Of a stretch of 64,000 bases of DNA, positions 51,272 through 60,141 are shown one piece after another. Numbering within the stretch: the first letter of the stretch is position 1; every line of letters starts with the position of its first letter. The DNA is taken from NCBI RefSeq assembly GCF_027111315.2, contig NZ_CP114289.2, forward strand, positions 4,340,001 to 4,404,000, in the 5' to 3' direction. Origin of the DNA: Flavobacterium limnophilum. Its GTDB lineage: Bacteria; Bacteroidota; Bacteroidia; Flavobacteriales; Flavobacteriaceae. A model generated the notes under the pieces. That model ran no database searches, had not been told where the DNA came from, and saw only the letters and a list, made by a program, of their open reading frames with translations. Both the position numbers and the translations under genes were made by a program.

Positions 51272-52093
51272 ATGGCAAATGTTAAAAAAGAAAAAAGTGG
51301 TTCAGGTTTAGGAGGAATGATTTCAGCAATCATTATTGCGGCATGTATTTTTGCGGGATGGTTGATCTGGACATTTATTATGGGAGATGGAGCAAATTTT
51401 GAAGGAGGAGTTAATACTGGACATCCACTTCCAGGAAATTATTTAGCAATGGTTTATAAAGGAGGTCCAATTGTACCGGTTTTGATGGGATTATTATTAA
51501 TGGTAATTGTGTTCTCATTTGAGCGTTTTGCTGTAATTTCAAAAGCAGCTGGTAAAGCAAACCTTGACAAATTTATGGCTAGTGTTCAAGCAAGCATCAA
51601 AACAGGAGATATCGACGGAGCAATAGCTGCTTGTGACAAACAACAAGGTTCAGTTGCAAATGCAATTAGATCGGCTTTGGTTAAATATCAAGACGTGAAA
51701 AAAGAAGGAATTGATAGCGAAACAGCAGCAGAAACAATCCACAAAGAAATTGAAGAAGCTACTTCACTTGAAATGCCGATGTTGGAAAAACACATGACTA
51801 TCCTTTCTACATTGGTTTCTTTGGGAACTCTTGCAGGATTGTTGGGAACAGTAACTGGTATGATTAAAGCGTTTGGTGCATTGGCTAGTTCAGGAACTCC
51901 AGATCAAGCGATGTTGGCAAACGGTATTTCTGAAGCACTTATCAATACAGCTACTGGAATTTCTACTTCTGCCTTGGCAATTGTTGTTTACAACTTGTTT
52001 ACTTCAAAAATTGATACTTTGACTTACTCTATCGATGAGGCTGGTAACACTATCGTGAATACTTACAGACACTTCAGAGGGACTCAAAAATAA
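51272..52093 (+). CDS. exbB: MotA/TolQ/ExbB proton channel protein
   Basis: Inner-membrane proton channel that, with ExbD, energises TonB for outer-membrane uptake. The 273 residues start at ATG 51272; the upstream TTG frame has no membrane or family features. There is an N-terminal membrane span (MISAIIIAACIFAGWLIW), a second after PIVPVLMGLLLMVIVFSFERF, and the conserved C-terminal pair of spans with LEKHMTILSTLVSLGTLAGLLGTVTGMIKAF and EALINTATGISTSALAIVVYN. It heads a tight cluster with two ExbD genes and tonB. Confidence 0.93.
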   Translation: MANVKKEKSGSGLGGMISAIIIAACIFAGWLIWTFIMGDGANFEGGVNTGHPLPGNYLAMVYKGGPIVPVLMGLLLMVIVFSFERFAVISKAAGKANLDKFMASVQASIKTGDIDGAIAACDKQQGSVANAIRSALVKYQDVKKEGIDSETAAETIHKEIEEATSLEMPMLEKHMTILSTLVSLGTLAGLLGTVTGMIKAFGALASSGTPDQAMLANGISEALINTATGISTSALAIVVYNLFTSKIDTLTYSIDEAGNTIVNTYRHFRGTQK

Positions 52094-52170
52094 TTAATAA
52101 TAATTTTTAAGATTATTGCGTTATACTTTTTAGTATAGATTAAATTCTTATAAATTTAAATTTAAAATTA

Positions 52171-52779
52171 ATGGCTGTAAAAACGTCCAAAAAAGCAGCG
52201 TCTATTGATATGACGGCTATGTGTGATGTGGCTTTTCTTTTGCTTACTTTTTTTATTTTGACCGCCACGGCCAAGGTACCGGAAGCACTGCCTGTAGATA
52301 TGCCTGCATCGACTGTACAATCGAAGTTGCCAGAGTCCAATTTGGCTACTTTGACTATCGGTAAAGGAAAAGTATTTTTTGACATGAAAGGGAAAGAAGT
52401 TCGTATTCAAACTCTTGAAAAGATGGCCGAAAAATACGGGGTTGAATTTACGGATAAAGACAAAATGGAATTTTCATTGATGGAAGGTTTTGGGGTTGAT
52501 ATTGCAAGCCTTAAAAGTATCATCGAAATGAAAAGTTCTGAAAGACTTAAAGCAAATCAACCGGGTATTCCAAAAGATTCACTTGATAATCAATTAGCAG
52601 ATTGGCTTAAAATTGCCCGTCAAGCTAATATTGACATTAATGACAAGGAATTGGAAATTGCCATAAAGGGAGATGCTAAAGAGGAATATCCATCGATCAA
52701 AAAAGTGATGGATATCTTGCAAGACCAAGGGGTTAACAGCTTTAGTTTAGTAACTGGTTTAAGAGGAAAAGATTTTTAA
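52171..52779 (+). CDS. exbD: ExbD/TolR biopolymer transport protein, first copy
   Basis: A single-span inner-membrane partner of ExbB. The span (MCDVAFLLLTFFILTAT) follows IDMTAMCDVAF, which supplies the proton-path Asp. At 202 residues it is longer than classical ExbD (~140), with an extra periplasmic region (residues ~75-135). The conserved C-terminal part is IAIKGDAKEEYPSIKKVMDILQDQGVNSFSLVTGLR. It is 77 bases after exbB and 19 before the second exbD. Two ExbD types per cluster is usual in Bacteroidota. Confidence 0.93.
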   Translation: MAVKTSKKAASIDMTAMCDVAFLLLTFFILTATAKVPEALPVDMPASTVQSKLPESNLATLTIGKGKVFFDMKGKEVRIQTLEKMAEKYGVEFTDKDKMEFSLMEGFGVDIASLKSIIEMKSSERLKANQPGIPKDSLDNQLADWLKIARQANIDINDKELEIAIKGDAKEEYPSIKKVMDILQDQGVNSFSLVTGLRGKDF

Positions 52780-52798
52780 TTAAAAAATACACACTAAA

Positions 52799-53362
52799 AT
52801 GGCTGAATTAAATACAGGCGACGGTGGCGGTGGTAAGGACAAAAAAGTAAGAAGTAAAAAACAAAATTCAAAAGTGGATTTAACTGCTATGGTGGATTTG
52901 GCTTTCTTGTTGATTACGTTCTTTATGCTAACCACTACCTTGTCAAAACCAAAAGCGATGGAATTGGGATTGCCGGATAAAGAAAAAGATGACGATGTTA
53001 AAACGGAAATAAAAGTAGATGAATTTCGTACAATGACCATTTTGATGGGGGCTAATAATAAATTAGTTCGCTACAACGGTTTGTTGGAAAAACCAGTTCC
53101 TGGTGGTACTCCAAAAGATTTTACTTATGGTAAAGATGGGATTCGTAAAGAATTGTTGTCTAGAAAAGCATCAGTTTTGGCTTATTCAACAGCAAAAGGA
53201 AAACCAAAAAATGGAATGATTGTAATTATCAAACCGGGTAAAAAATCAAATTACCGTAACTTGGTAGATATATTGGATGAAATGGGAATTGTTGAAGTGC
53301 CAACTTATGCTATTGTAAACGATTTTTCACCAGCAGAATTAAAATTGTTAGAAGGAAAATAA
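52799..53362 (+). CDS. exbD: ExbD/TolR biopolymer transport protein, second copy
   Basis: A second ExbD, 187 residues, with a Gly-rich and Lys-rich cytoplasmic start (GDGGGGKDKKVRSKKQ), VDLTAMVDLAFLLITFFMLTTTL as the membrane span, and the periplasmic domain ending IIKPGKKSNYRNLVDILDEMGIVEVPTYAIV. It differs clearly from the first copy, so the channel may be a heteromer or the two may serve different TonB proteins. 40 bases to tonB. Confidence 0.93.
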   Translation: MAELNTGDGGGGKDKKVRSKKQNSKVDLTAMVDLAFLLITFFMLTTTLSKPKAMELGLPDKEKDDDVKTEIKVDEFRTMTILMGANNKLVRYNGLLEKPVPGGTPKDFTYGKDGIRKELLSRKASVLAYSTAKGKPKNGMIVIIKPGKKSNYRNLVDILDEMGIVEVPTYAIVNDFSPAELKLLEGK

Positions 53363-53402
53363 GAAGTTTTCTTATGACCCAATAACCTAATAATTAAGAA
53401 AT

Positions 53403-54200
53403 ATGAAATTAGATTTATTAAAAAATCAATGGCTTGAAATAGTTTTCGAAGGTCGTAATAAAAAGTATGGTGCTTATGATTTGAGAAAATCAATTACCAA
53501 GAGCACGGTAAGATCTTTCATCATTGGAACAATGGTTTTTGCTCTTCTTGTAAGCATACCTACAATTATGCGTATGATTCCTGATGCTAGTGATGATGCT
53601 ACCATTGATACTAAGATTACGGCAGTGAAGTTGCCTCCAAAAAAGGAAAAACCGAAAGATCCTAATCTTCCACCACCTCCACCACCGGCACCAAAAGTGG
53701 ATCAAGTAAAATTTGTGAAACCCGTTGTGGCAAAAGCTGACGAGGTTGTAGAAGAGATTGCAGAGGTTAAAGATCTTAAAGATAAAAACATTGGTAAGGA
53801 AGCTATTAAAGGAAATCCAGATGCTGAATTAACTGTTGATATGCCCACCGGACATGGAACTGAAGCTGTTGTGGAAGAAGACAACACGGTTTACAATACG
53901 GCAGGTATTGAGGTTAAACCCGAATATCCAGGAGGAATTGAAAAGTTTTATGCCTTTGTACAGAAAAATTACCAAATGCCTGATGAAGAAGGTTTAAGAG
54001 GTAAGGTGTATGTTACTTTTGTAGTTGAAAAAGACGGTTCGCTAACGGATATCAAAGTTCTTAGAGATATTGGTTACGGAACCGGAAAAGAGGCTATTAG
54101 GGTTTTAAAAGCAACTCCAAAATGGAATCCAGGGGAACAAAATGGTAAAAAAGTAAGATGTACTTACAGTTTACCAATTAGTCTTCAATCTGCAGAATAA
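53403..54200 (+). CDS. tonB: energy transducer TonB
   Basis: A 265-residue TonB. It has an N-terminal cytoplasmic stretch (LEIVFEGRNKKYGAYDLRKSI) typical of Bacteroidota, one membrane span (SFIIGTMVFALLVSIPTIM), and a proline-rich spacer (PPKKEKPKDPNLPPPPPPAPK). The C-terminal TonB domain (PEYPGGIEKFYAFVQKNY, GKVYVTFVVEKDGS, WNPGEQNGKKVRCTYSLPISL) follows. It spans the periplasm to energise TonB-dependent receptors. The stop shares a base with the next start (TAATG). Confidence 0.95.
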   Translation: MKLDLLKNQWLEIVFEGRNKKYGAYDLRKSITKSTVRSFIIGTMVFALLVSIPTIMRMIPDASDDATIDTKITAVKLPPKKEKPKDPNLPPPPPPAPKVDQVKFVKPVVAKADEVVEEIAEVKDLKDKNIGKEAIKGNPDAELTVDMPTGHGTEAVVEEDNTVYNTAGIEVKPEYPGGIEKFYAFVQKNYQMPDEEGLRGKVYVTFVVEKDGSLTDIKVLRDIGYGTGKEAIRVLKATPKWNPGEQNGKKVRCTYSLPISLQSAE

Positions 54201-54445
54201 TGTTAAAAAATTCATTAGATAATTTTCAGAAGAAATCGCCTAAAGAGCGATTTCTTCTCGTTATAGGAATCTTGTTTTTTTCGCTATATTTGTGTTTGGG
54301 ACTCATAATCATTTTTTGGGAGCATATTTTTTCAAATGGTTTTCCATTTGTAATGGCGTTTAAATACAGAATAGCTTTTGGTGTTGTTTTGATTGTTTAT
54401 TCTTTCTTGAGATTTTTTAGATTTTTTAATTCAAATAATGATTAG
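54200..54445 (+). CDS. small membrane protein of the Ton cluster, 81 aa
   Basis: A short protein with two hydrophobic segments (FLLVIGILFFSLYLCLGLIIIF and IAFGVVLIVYSFLRFF) separated by a short loop. No motif is recognised. Its ATG overlaps the tonB stop by one base, and the next gene begins two bases after its stop, so it is certainly part of the same transcript. It may be an assembly or regulatory partner of the Ton complex, which is inferred from position only. Confidence 0.7.
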   Translation: MLKNSLDNFQKKSPKERFLLVIGILFFSLYLCLGLIIIFWEHIFSNGFPFVMAFKYRIAFGVVLIVYSFLRFFRFFNSNND

Positions 54446-54447
54446 TC

Positions 54448-55365
54448 ATGCGTAAAATAATTAAAGGTCTTGTTCTTGTTTTTGTTTGTTTCTTGTTCAT
54501 GATGTGCAATCAAAAAGAACAAAATAGTGCAAAGAAAGAATCCATATTGAAAGGTTCGGCAACCGTTTTGGTAGATGAAACGTTATTGCCAATTATGGAA
54601 GAACAAGTGGCTGTTTTTGAAAGTAGTTATGATGCAAAAATCAAGTTGGTTTCAAAATCAGAATCGGAAATAGTTCTTTCTTTATTTAATTCAAAATCTG
54701 GAATTGCTGTCTTGACCCGAAATTTGACCGATGAAGAAAATAAAATCTTTGTACAAAAAAAAATTACCCCAAAAATCACTAAATTTGCGACCGATGCCAT
54801 TGCCTTTATTTCAAATAAAAGTGATAAAGATACGTTAATTGATTTGAAGCATGTAATTGAGTTTATGCAAGGCAAAACAAGTTCAAAGATAAAAGGGCTT
54901 GTGTTTGATAACCCAAATTCGAGTACGGTGCGTTATATGAATACTTTGGCAGGGATTAAATCAATTCCTGAAAAAGGTGTGTATTCATTTAAAACAAATG
55001 AAGAGGTAATCAAGTTTGTTGCCAAGAATGATGGAATGATTGGTGTTTTGGGATTAAATTGGTTGACACAACCCATGCCGGAAATGCAGCAATTTGTGGA
55101 TGAAGTTAATGTTTTGAGTGTTAAAGGCGTATCGGGACAAAATTATTATGTGCCAAGCCAAAACAATATAGCCGAAGGAAAATATGCTTTGGCACGTGAT
55201 TTGTATATTGTCAATTGTCAAGGATATACTGGATTAGGAATGGGCTTTGCTTCATTTGTCGCTGGTGACATTGGACAAAGGATTATTTTAAAATCAGGAT
55301 TGTTGCCAGTTAGAGTTCCAGGTCGAAAAATTAATATTAGAAATGAAATTAGTAATGAAAAATAA
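54448..55365 (+). CDS. PstS-like phosphate-type substrate-binding lipoprotein
   Basis: A 305-residue periplasmic binding protein of the PstS family. The signal peptide ends near FLFMMC, with Cys20 as a likely lipid-anchored residue in a relaxed lipobox. Family features are SATVLVDETLLPIMEEQVAVFE at the start of the mature domain, an IAVLTRNLTDEE hinge, KFATDAIAFISN, and VFDNPNSSTVRYM. No phosphate permease genes (pstABC) are nearby. Instead it lies inside the Ton cluster, so it may serve that system rather than an ABC importer. Confidence 0.8.
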   Translation: MRKIIKGLVLVFVCFLFMMCNQKEQNSAKKESILKGSATVLVDETLLPIMEEQVAVFESSYDAKIKLVSKSESEIVLSLFNSKSGIAVLTRNLTDEENKIFVQKKITPKITKFATDAIAFISNKSDKDTLIDLKHVIEFMQGKTSSKIKGLVFDNPNSSTVRYMNTLAGIKSIPEKGVYSFKTNEEVIKFVAKNDGMIGVLGLNWLTQPMPEMQQFVDEVNVLSVKGVSGQNYYVPSQNNIAEGKYALARDLYIVNCQGYTGLGMGFASFVAGDIGQRIILKSGLLPVRVPGRKINIRNEISNEK

Positions 55366-55384
55366 TAAAATTAATATAATCTCG

Positions 55385-57052
55385 ATGAATAAGTTTAAAA
55401 TTTTAAGTCTTGCTTTTATAGCCTCGGTATCTTTTGCTAATGCACAAGATATAACCCAAGCAAGAAAAGCAATAGATGCCGAACAGTATGAAAATGCAAA
55501 ATCGATGTTAAAATCGATTCTTAAAACTAGTCCAATAAATGGAAGAGCCAATTTTCTATTAGGAAATGTTTATCTGATCCAATCAGTAACGGATTCCGCA
55601 AAAATTGCCTACCAAAAAGGTTTGGCAGGAACAGATGGAGCCAGGTTAAATTATATTGGATTAGGCGTTATAGATTTGGACAATGGTAATACTGTTGCTG
55701 CTGAAGCAAATTTTGCATTGGCGTTGAAGGATACCAAAAAGAAAGATATTGAGGAATTAACAGCCATTGGCAGAGCTTATACCTATTCTACCAAACCAAA
55801 TTTCAAGAAGGCAATCGAAGTTTTAAACAAGGCTAAAACCATAAATTCTAACGATGCTTATGTTCAACTAGCACTTGGAGATGCTTATAATTTTGACAAG
55901 AATCAAAACGATGCTTATGTTGCCTATAGAAATGCTTTTCAAATTGACCCTACACTTTTAAGAGCCAAAATGCAATTAGGTGTTTTGTTGAAAGGAGCAA
56001 AATCTTATGATGAAGCCATTAAGTCTTTCAATGAAGTTATTGCACTTAACGCAAATTATGGGCCAGTTTATAGAGAATTGGCAGAGACCTATTATAAATG
56101 GGGAAGAAACAAGCCTTCTAAGTCGGAGGAATACATGCAAACGGCCATTAAGTATTATGAAAAATATCTTAGTCTAACCGATCATTCATTACACTCCAGA
56201 ATGCGTCATGCCGATTTCCTTGTTCTTGTTAAAGATTACAAAGCATTGGAAGTCGAAGCCAATAAAATGATTGAGATGGACAAGGTAAATCCCAGAATTT
56301 TCCGTTATTTAGGATATTCAGCCTATGAAAATGGTAATGCGGAAGTTGCCATTAAATCATTGGAAAGCTTTATTGGTAATCCAGGCAACAAGGTAATTGC
56401 AAAAGATTATTTGTATTTGGGTACAGCCAAATTCAAAAAAGGTTTAGCTGCAGATGGATTATCGATAGATTCAGCTTTATATAATTCAGGTTTGGCCGAC
56501 ATTAAAAAGGCGATTGAAATGGAGCCTTTGATTATAGAGGAATTGAACGAAGTTGGTAAAAAAATATTCACTTTGAAATTATTCAACGAAGCTGCTCCAG
56601 TATTTGAATTCGGAACGACAAATTCTGAGTTTAAAAATTATTTGGAAGATAATATTTATTATGGATTGTCAATTTATTATGCTAATAGCAAAAAAGGAGT
56701 AACCCCAGATCCAGTAGCCTTGCAAAAAGCGGATTTGGCTTTTGAAAAAGTAACAGTGGCTTCTCCAACTTATCTAGATGCCTATCTTTATAGAGGAAGA
56801 ACAAATAGTTTGATGGGGAATGACCCAATGACTATAAAATATTATGAAGAATACGTGTCTAAAGTTGCTGAAAAAGGTGCTGAAGAAATGGCTAAACCAA
56901 CTGTCTTGAAGAAAGTTATAGAGTCTTATAATACTATAGCAGCCAGTTATGCCAATACTGACAAAGTGAAAGCAATCGAATATTTTAACAAAACACTTGC
57001 TTTGGATCCAACCAATAACTATGCATCCGAATCCTTGAAGTTGTTGAAATAA
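55385..57052 (+). CDS. tetratricopeptide-repeat protein, exported
   Basis: A 555-residue protein from ATG 55385, chosen because it starts the signal peptide (MNKFKILSLAFIASVSFANAQ). The rest is a chain of about ten TPR units, for example FLLGNVYLIQSVTDSAKIAYQKGL, AYVAYRNAFQIDPTLLRAKMQLGVLL and AIEYFNKTLALDPTNNYA at the end. It is a periplasmic scaffold probably interacting with the Ton or binding-protein components encoded just upstream. It starts 19 bases after the PstS-like gene, and a terminator follows, ending the exbB unit. Confidence 0.88.
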   Translation: MNKFKILSLAFIASVSFANAQDITQARKAIDAEQYENAKSMLKSILKTSPINGRANFLLGNVYLIQSVTDSAKIAYQKGLAGTDGARLNYIGLGVIDLDNGNTVAAEANFALALKDTKKKDIEELTAIGRAYTYSTKPNFKKAIEVLNKAKTINSNDAYVQLALGDAYNFDKNQNDAYVAYRNAFQIDPTLLRAKMQLGVLLKGAKSYDEAIKSFNEVIALNANYGPVYRELAETYYKWGRNKPSKSEEYMQTAIKYYEKYLSLTDHSLHSRMRHADFLVLVKDYKALEVEANKMIEMDKVNPRIFRYLGYSAYENGNAEVAIKSLESFIGNPGNKVIAKDYLYLGTAKFKKGLAADGLSIDSALYNSGLADIKKAIEMEPLIIEELNEVGKKIFTLKLFNEAAPVFEFGTTNSEFKNYLEDNIYYGLSIYYANSKKGVTPDPVALQKADLAFEKVTVASPTYLDAYLYRGRTNSLMGNDPMTIKYYEEYVSKVAEKGAEEMAKPTVLKKVIESYNTIAASYANTDKVKAIEYFNKTLALDPTNNYASESLKLLK

Positions 57053-57074
57053 CAAGATTTAATTGATGTTCAAA

Positions 57075-57108
57075 AACCGGTAGTTACTTAAAAGCTATCG
57101 GTTTTTTT
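57075..57108 (+). terminator. terminator of the exbB-to-TPR transcript
   Basis: AACCGGTAG (57075-57083) pairs with CTATCGGTT (57095-57103, one G-T pair), followed by seven T at 57102-57108. Confidence 0.85.
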
Positions 57109-57137
57109 ATGTAAACAAGTCAACGTTTTAAATTCAC

Positions 57138-57145
57138 TATCTTTG
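57138..57145 (+). promoter_or_regulatory. -7 box of the queE promoter
   Basis: TATCTTTG fits TAnnTTTG and lies 17 bases before the queE start, giving a very short leader. No clear -33 TTG. Confidence 0.5.
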
Positions 57146-57162
57146 CACTTTAAATTTAAAAA

Positions 57163-57795
57163 ATGTTATCAAAAGAAATACAATTAGAAGTTAATAAAGG
57201 TGCAATGCTTCCCTTGATGGAAGAATTCTACACCATTCAAGGCGAAGGATTTCATACCGGAACTGCCGCTTATTTCATAAGAATTGGTGGTTGTGATGTC
57301 GGTTGTCATTGGTGTGATGTTAAAGAAAGTTGGAATGCCGAATTACATCCGCCAACAAGTATCGATTTGATTGTTGCCAATGCCAGTAAATATGCAGATA
57401 CGGTTGTGGTTACCGGAGGCGAACCTTTGACTTGGGATATGTCTTTGCTTACTCAAAAGCTAAAAGACCAAAACCTAAAAGTACACATTGAGACTTCTGG
57501 AGCCTATGAACTTTCAGGTAGCTGGGATTGGATTTGTCTTTCGCCAAAGAAAAACAAATTGCCAACCCAAACCGTTTATGACAAAGCCCACGAGCTTAAA
57601 GTCATTATTTACAACAAACACGATTTTATCTTTGCCGAAGAACAAGCTGAAAAAGTAAACAAAAATGCTATTTTATTCCTCCAACCCGAATGGAGTAAAA
57701 AAGAAGAAATGACACCGCTTATTGTTGATTACGTAATGAACAATCCAAAATGGAGAGTATCTTTGCAAACACATAAATACTTGAATATTCCTTAA
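57163..57795 (+). CDS. queE: 7-carboxy-7-deazaguanine synthase
   Basis: Radical-SAM enzyme of queuosine/preQ0 synthesis that contracts 6-carboxytetrahydropterin to CDG. The 210 residues show MEEFYTIQGEGFHTGTAAYFIR, the 4Fe-4S loop GGCDVGCHWCD (C-x3-C-x2-C), VVTGGEPLTWD, HIETSGAYEL and a C-terminal WRVSLQTHKYLNIP, all typical. Pathway partner of queA at 45272. The downstream TonB-like gene starts two bases after its stop. Confidence 0.95.
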   Translation: MLSKEIQLEVNKGAMLPLMEEFYTIQGEGFHTGTAAYFIRIGGCDVGCHWCDVKESWNAELHPPTSIDLIVANASKYADTVVVTGGEPLTWDMSLLTQKLKDQNLKVHIETSGAYELSGSWDWICLSPKKNKLPTQTVYDKAHELKVIIYNKHDFIFAEEQAEKVNKNAILFLQPEWSKKEEMTPLIVDYVMNNPKWRVSLQTHKYLNIP

Positions 57796-57797
57796 AT

Positions 57798-58196
57798 ATG
57801 AAAAACTTCTTTTTTCTGGTAGTTGCTTTTTTTTCTTTTCAATTTGCTGATGCGCAAGAATTACTGATGGAAACTGAACTCGTATCAAGTCCAGATGTTA
57901 CCAATCCTAAATTTAATGGAGGTGAATTTGATAAATTTTATGAATTTATAAATCAACACTTCAATTATGCTACTGTAAAAAATAAAGGCGATATTGTTGT
58001 TGCTTTTACCGTCAATGAATTGGGAGAAGTAAAAAAAATCAAAGTTTTACAATTTCCCAACATAGAAGCAGCTTCTGAAATCATAAGAGTTTTGAATATA
58101 TCTCCAAAATGGGAACCAGCAAAACGCGCTGGAAGACCTTTTAGTGTAGAAATAAAATTGCCGGTGAATTTCCAAATGAAATTAAGGAATCATTAA
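57798..58196 (+). CDS. TonB C-terminal-domain protein without membrane anchor, 132 aa
   Basis: Signal peptide MKNFFFLVVAFFSFQFADAQ, then a single TonB-C-like domain (NPKFNGGEFDKFYEFINQHF, GDIVVAFTVNELGEVKKIKVLQF, KWEPAKRAGRPFSVEIKLPVNF). With no transmembrane helix or proline-rich spacer it cannot span to ExbBD as TonB does. It is instead a free periplasmic domain that might bind TonB boxes or serve as a decoy. It begins two bases after queE and is followed by a related two-domain gene. Confidence 0.8.
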   Translation: MKNFFFLVVAFFSFQFADAQELLMETELVSSPDVTNPKFNGGEFDKFYEFINQHFNYATVKNKGDIVVAFTVNELGEVKKIKVLQFPNIEAASEIIRVLNISPKWEPAKRAGRPFSVEIKLPVNFQMKLRNH

Positions 58197-58217
58197 TCCC
58201 AAAATCCAAATATCTTT

Positions 58218-58921
58218 ATGAATAGAGTGTTGTTTTTATTGGTTCTTTTTTTGCAATTCAAATTATTTCGGCTCAAACCAGTGAACGATTTATTAATGAT
58301 AATTCTTATAGTCCTTCAGATATTGATGTTAAACCTGAATTTCATGGAGGAATTGAAAAGTTTTACCAATTTATAGGAGAAAATTATAAAACGCCAACTG
58401 TAGTTGATTTTTTGGGTGGGAAAGTATATGTAACTTTTATAATAGAAAAGGACGGAAGTATATCTGATGTAAAAGTTTTGAGAGACGTTGGTTTTGGTAC
58501 GGGGAAGGAAGCAATACGAGTATTGGAGTTGTGTCCAAAATGGACTCCTGGCCGTCAAAACGGAAAAAATGTTAGATGTAGTTATAGTTTGCCAATATCA
58601 TTACAGGCTAATATTTTTAAAGCATCAGAAGTAGATAAAAAGCCAGAATTTGAAGGAGGAATGCAAAATTTTTATGAATTTGTTAGGAAAAATTATAAAA
58701 TGCCTGAAATTGAAGGTTTAAAAGGTACTGTTTATATTACGCTTATAGTTGAAAAGGATGGAAGTCTTTCTAAGGTCAAAATTTTACGTGATATAGGGTA
58801 TGGAATAGGAGAAGAGGCGCTTAGGATCTTAAAAATATGTCCAAATTGGGTTCCTGCTCAACACAAAGGACAAAAAGTAAGATGTTCCTATTCTTTGTCA
58901 ATGACATTACAGTCTAGTTAA
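58218..58921 (+). pseudogene. two-domain TonB-C protein gene, frameshifted in its signal peptide
   Basis: The downstream frame encodes two tandem TonB-C domains: KPEFHGGIEKFYQFIGENY to SYSLPISLQ, and KPEFEGGMQNFYEFVRKNY to CSYSLSMTLQ, both close to the C-terminus of tonB at 53403. The natural start, ATG 58218, reads MNRVLFLLVLF and then loses frame. One extra T in the seven-T run at 58246-58252 would give a normal signal peptide ending IISAQ that continues into the domains. As written no good start gives an exported product; TTG 58412 would begin inside the first domain. Either a broken gene, a slippage switch or a read error. Confidence 0.8.
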
Positions 58922-58926
58922 TAATT

Positions 58927-58952
58927 ATCCCAAACATTGTTTGGGATTTTTT
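58927..58952 (+). terminator. terminator after the TonB-C genes
   Basis: ATCCCAAAC (58927-58935) pairs with GTTTGGGAT (58939-58947), followed by TTTTTT. Confidence 0.88.
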
Positions 58953-58973
58953 ATATTTACAAAAAATCAATAA

Positions 58974-60131
58974 ATGAAATCACAATTCCTTCTTGATCCG
59001 AATATAATTTTTTTAAATCACGGTTCTTTTGGCGCTTGCCCAAAACCAATTTTTGACGAATACCAACGTTTTCAGCTGGAATTGGAAAATGAACCTGTTT
59101 ATTTTATTCAAAAAAAACAGGCAGAATATTTGAAAATAGCCAAGGTAAGATTAGCAAAATATATGGGTTGTCAAGCCAATGATTTCTTTTTTACGCCAAA
59201 CCCAACCTTTGCTGTAAATACGATTATGCGCAGTTTGGATTTGAAAGAAGGAGATGAAATCCTCACTACCAATCACGAATATGGCGCAATGGACAGAACT
59301 TGGAATTTCTATTGCAAAAAATCGGGAGCCAAATACATTCGCCAAAACATATCGCTTCCTATTGTTTCCAAAGAACAAATCTTGGAAGAATTTTGGAGTG
59401 GCTATACTTCCAAAACCAAAATTGTTTTCCTGAATCAGATTTCTAGCGCAACGGCATTAATTTTTCCAGTAAAAGAAATTTGCGATAAAGCCCGTGAATT
59501 AGGATTGATTACCATTATTGACGGCGCTCACGTTTTGGGTCAAATGGATTTGAATATCACGGAATTAAACCCCGATTTTTATACCGGAACGCTTCACAAA
59601 TGGATGTTGGCTCCAAAAGGAAGTTCTTTTCTGTATGTGAAAAAAAATTTTCAGGAAATGCAGGATCCACTTGTGGTGGGGTGGGGTTACGAAAGTGTTT
59701 CTCCAGGCGAAAGCCAGTTTTTAGATTATCAGGAATTTCAGGGAACGAGAGAAATTTCAGCATTCTTATGTACACCAAAAGCGATTGATTTTCTTGAAGA
59801 AAACGATTGGAAAACCAAAGCAAAGGAATGTAGAAGTATCGTTCTGAATAATTACCAACGCTTTTGCGATTTGCTCAACACAAAACCGATTTGTCCAATT
59901 ACGGAAGATTTTTTAGTTCAAATGGCAAGTATTTCTGTAAAGACTTCAAATCCTGCAGCATTAAAAGAATTGCTTTTCAATAAATACAAAATCGAAATTC
60001 CTGTAATGCCTCTAAACGGAAATTATTTTATACGCTATTCTATAAATGGGTATAATTCCCAAGAAGATTTAGATATTTTATACAAAGCATTGCAAGATAT
60101 TATAGCAACAACGGATTTGATAGAATTATAG
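58974..60131 (+). CDS. class V aminotransferase-fold protein
   Basis: A 385-residue PLP enzyme of the class V group (isopenicillin N epimerase / cysteine desulfurase-like). It has IIFLNHGSFGACPKPI at the start, NTIMRSLDLKEGDEILTTNHEYGAM, IDGAHVLGQMDLNI with the cofactor Asp, and the PLP lysine in TGTLHKWMLAPKGSSF. It ends with IEIPVMPLNGNYFIRYSINGYNSQED. No Cys loop of a desulfurase is evident, so isopenicillin-N-epimerase-like is the better label. It is a single gene between a terminator and a convergent methyltransferase, and its substrate is unknown. Confidence 0.9.
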   Translation: MKSQFLLDPNIIFLNHGSFGACPKPIFDEYQRFQLELENEPVYFIQKKQAEYLKIAKVRLAKYMGCQANDFFFTPNPTFAVNTIMRSLDLKEGDEILTTNHEYGAMDRTWNFYCKKSGAKYIRQNISLPIVSKEQILEEFWSGYTSKTKIVFLNQISSATALIFPVKEICDKARELGLITIIDGAHVLGQMDLNITELNPDFYTGTLHKWMLAPKGSSFLYVKKNFQEMQDPLVVGWGYESVSPGESQFLDYQEFQGTREISAFLCTPKAIDFLEENDWKTKAKECRSIVLNNYQRFCDLLNTKPICPITEDFLVQMASISVKTSNPAALKELLFNKYKIEIPVMPLNGNYFIRYSINGYNSQEDLDILYKALQDIIATTDLIEL

Positions 60132-60141
60132 ATATTGTTTT

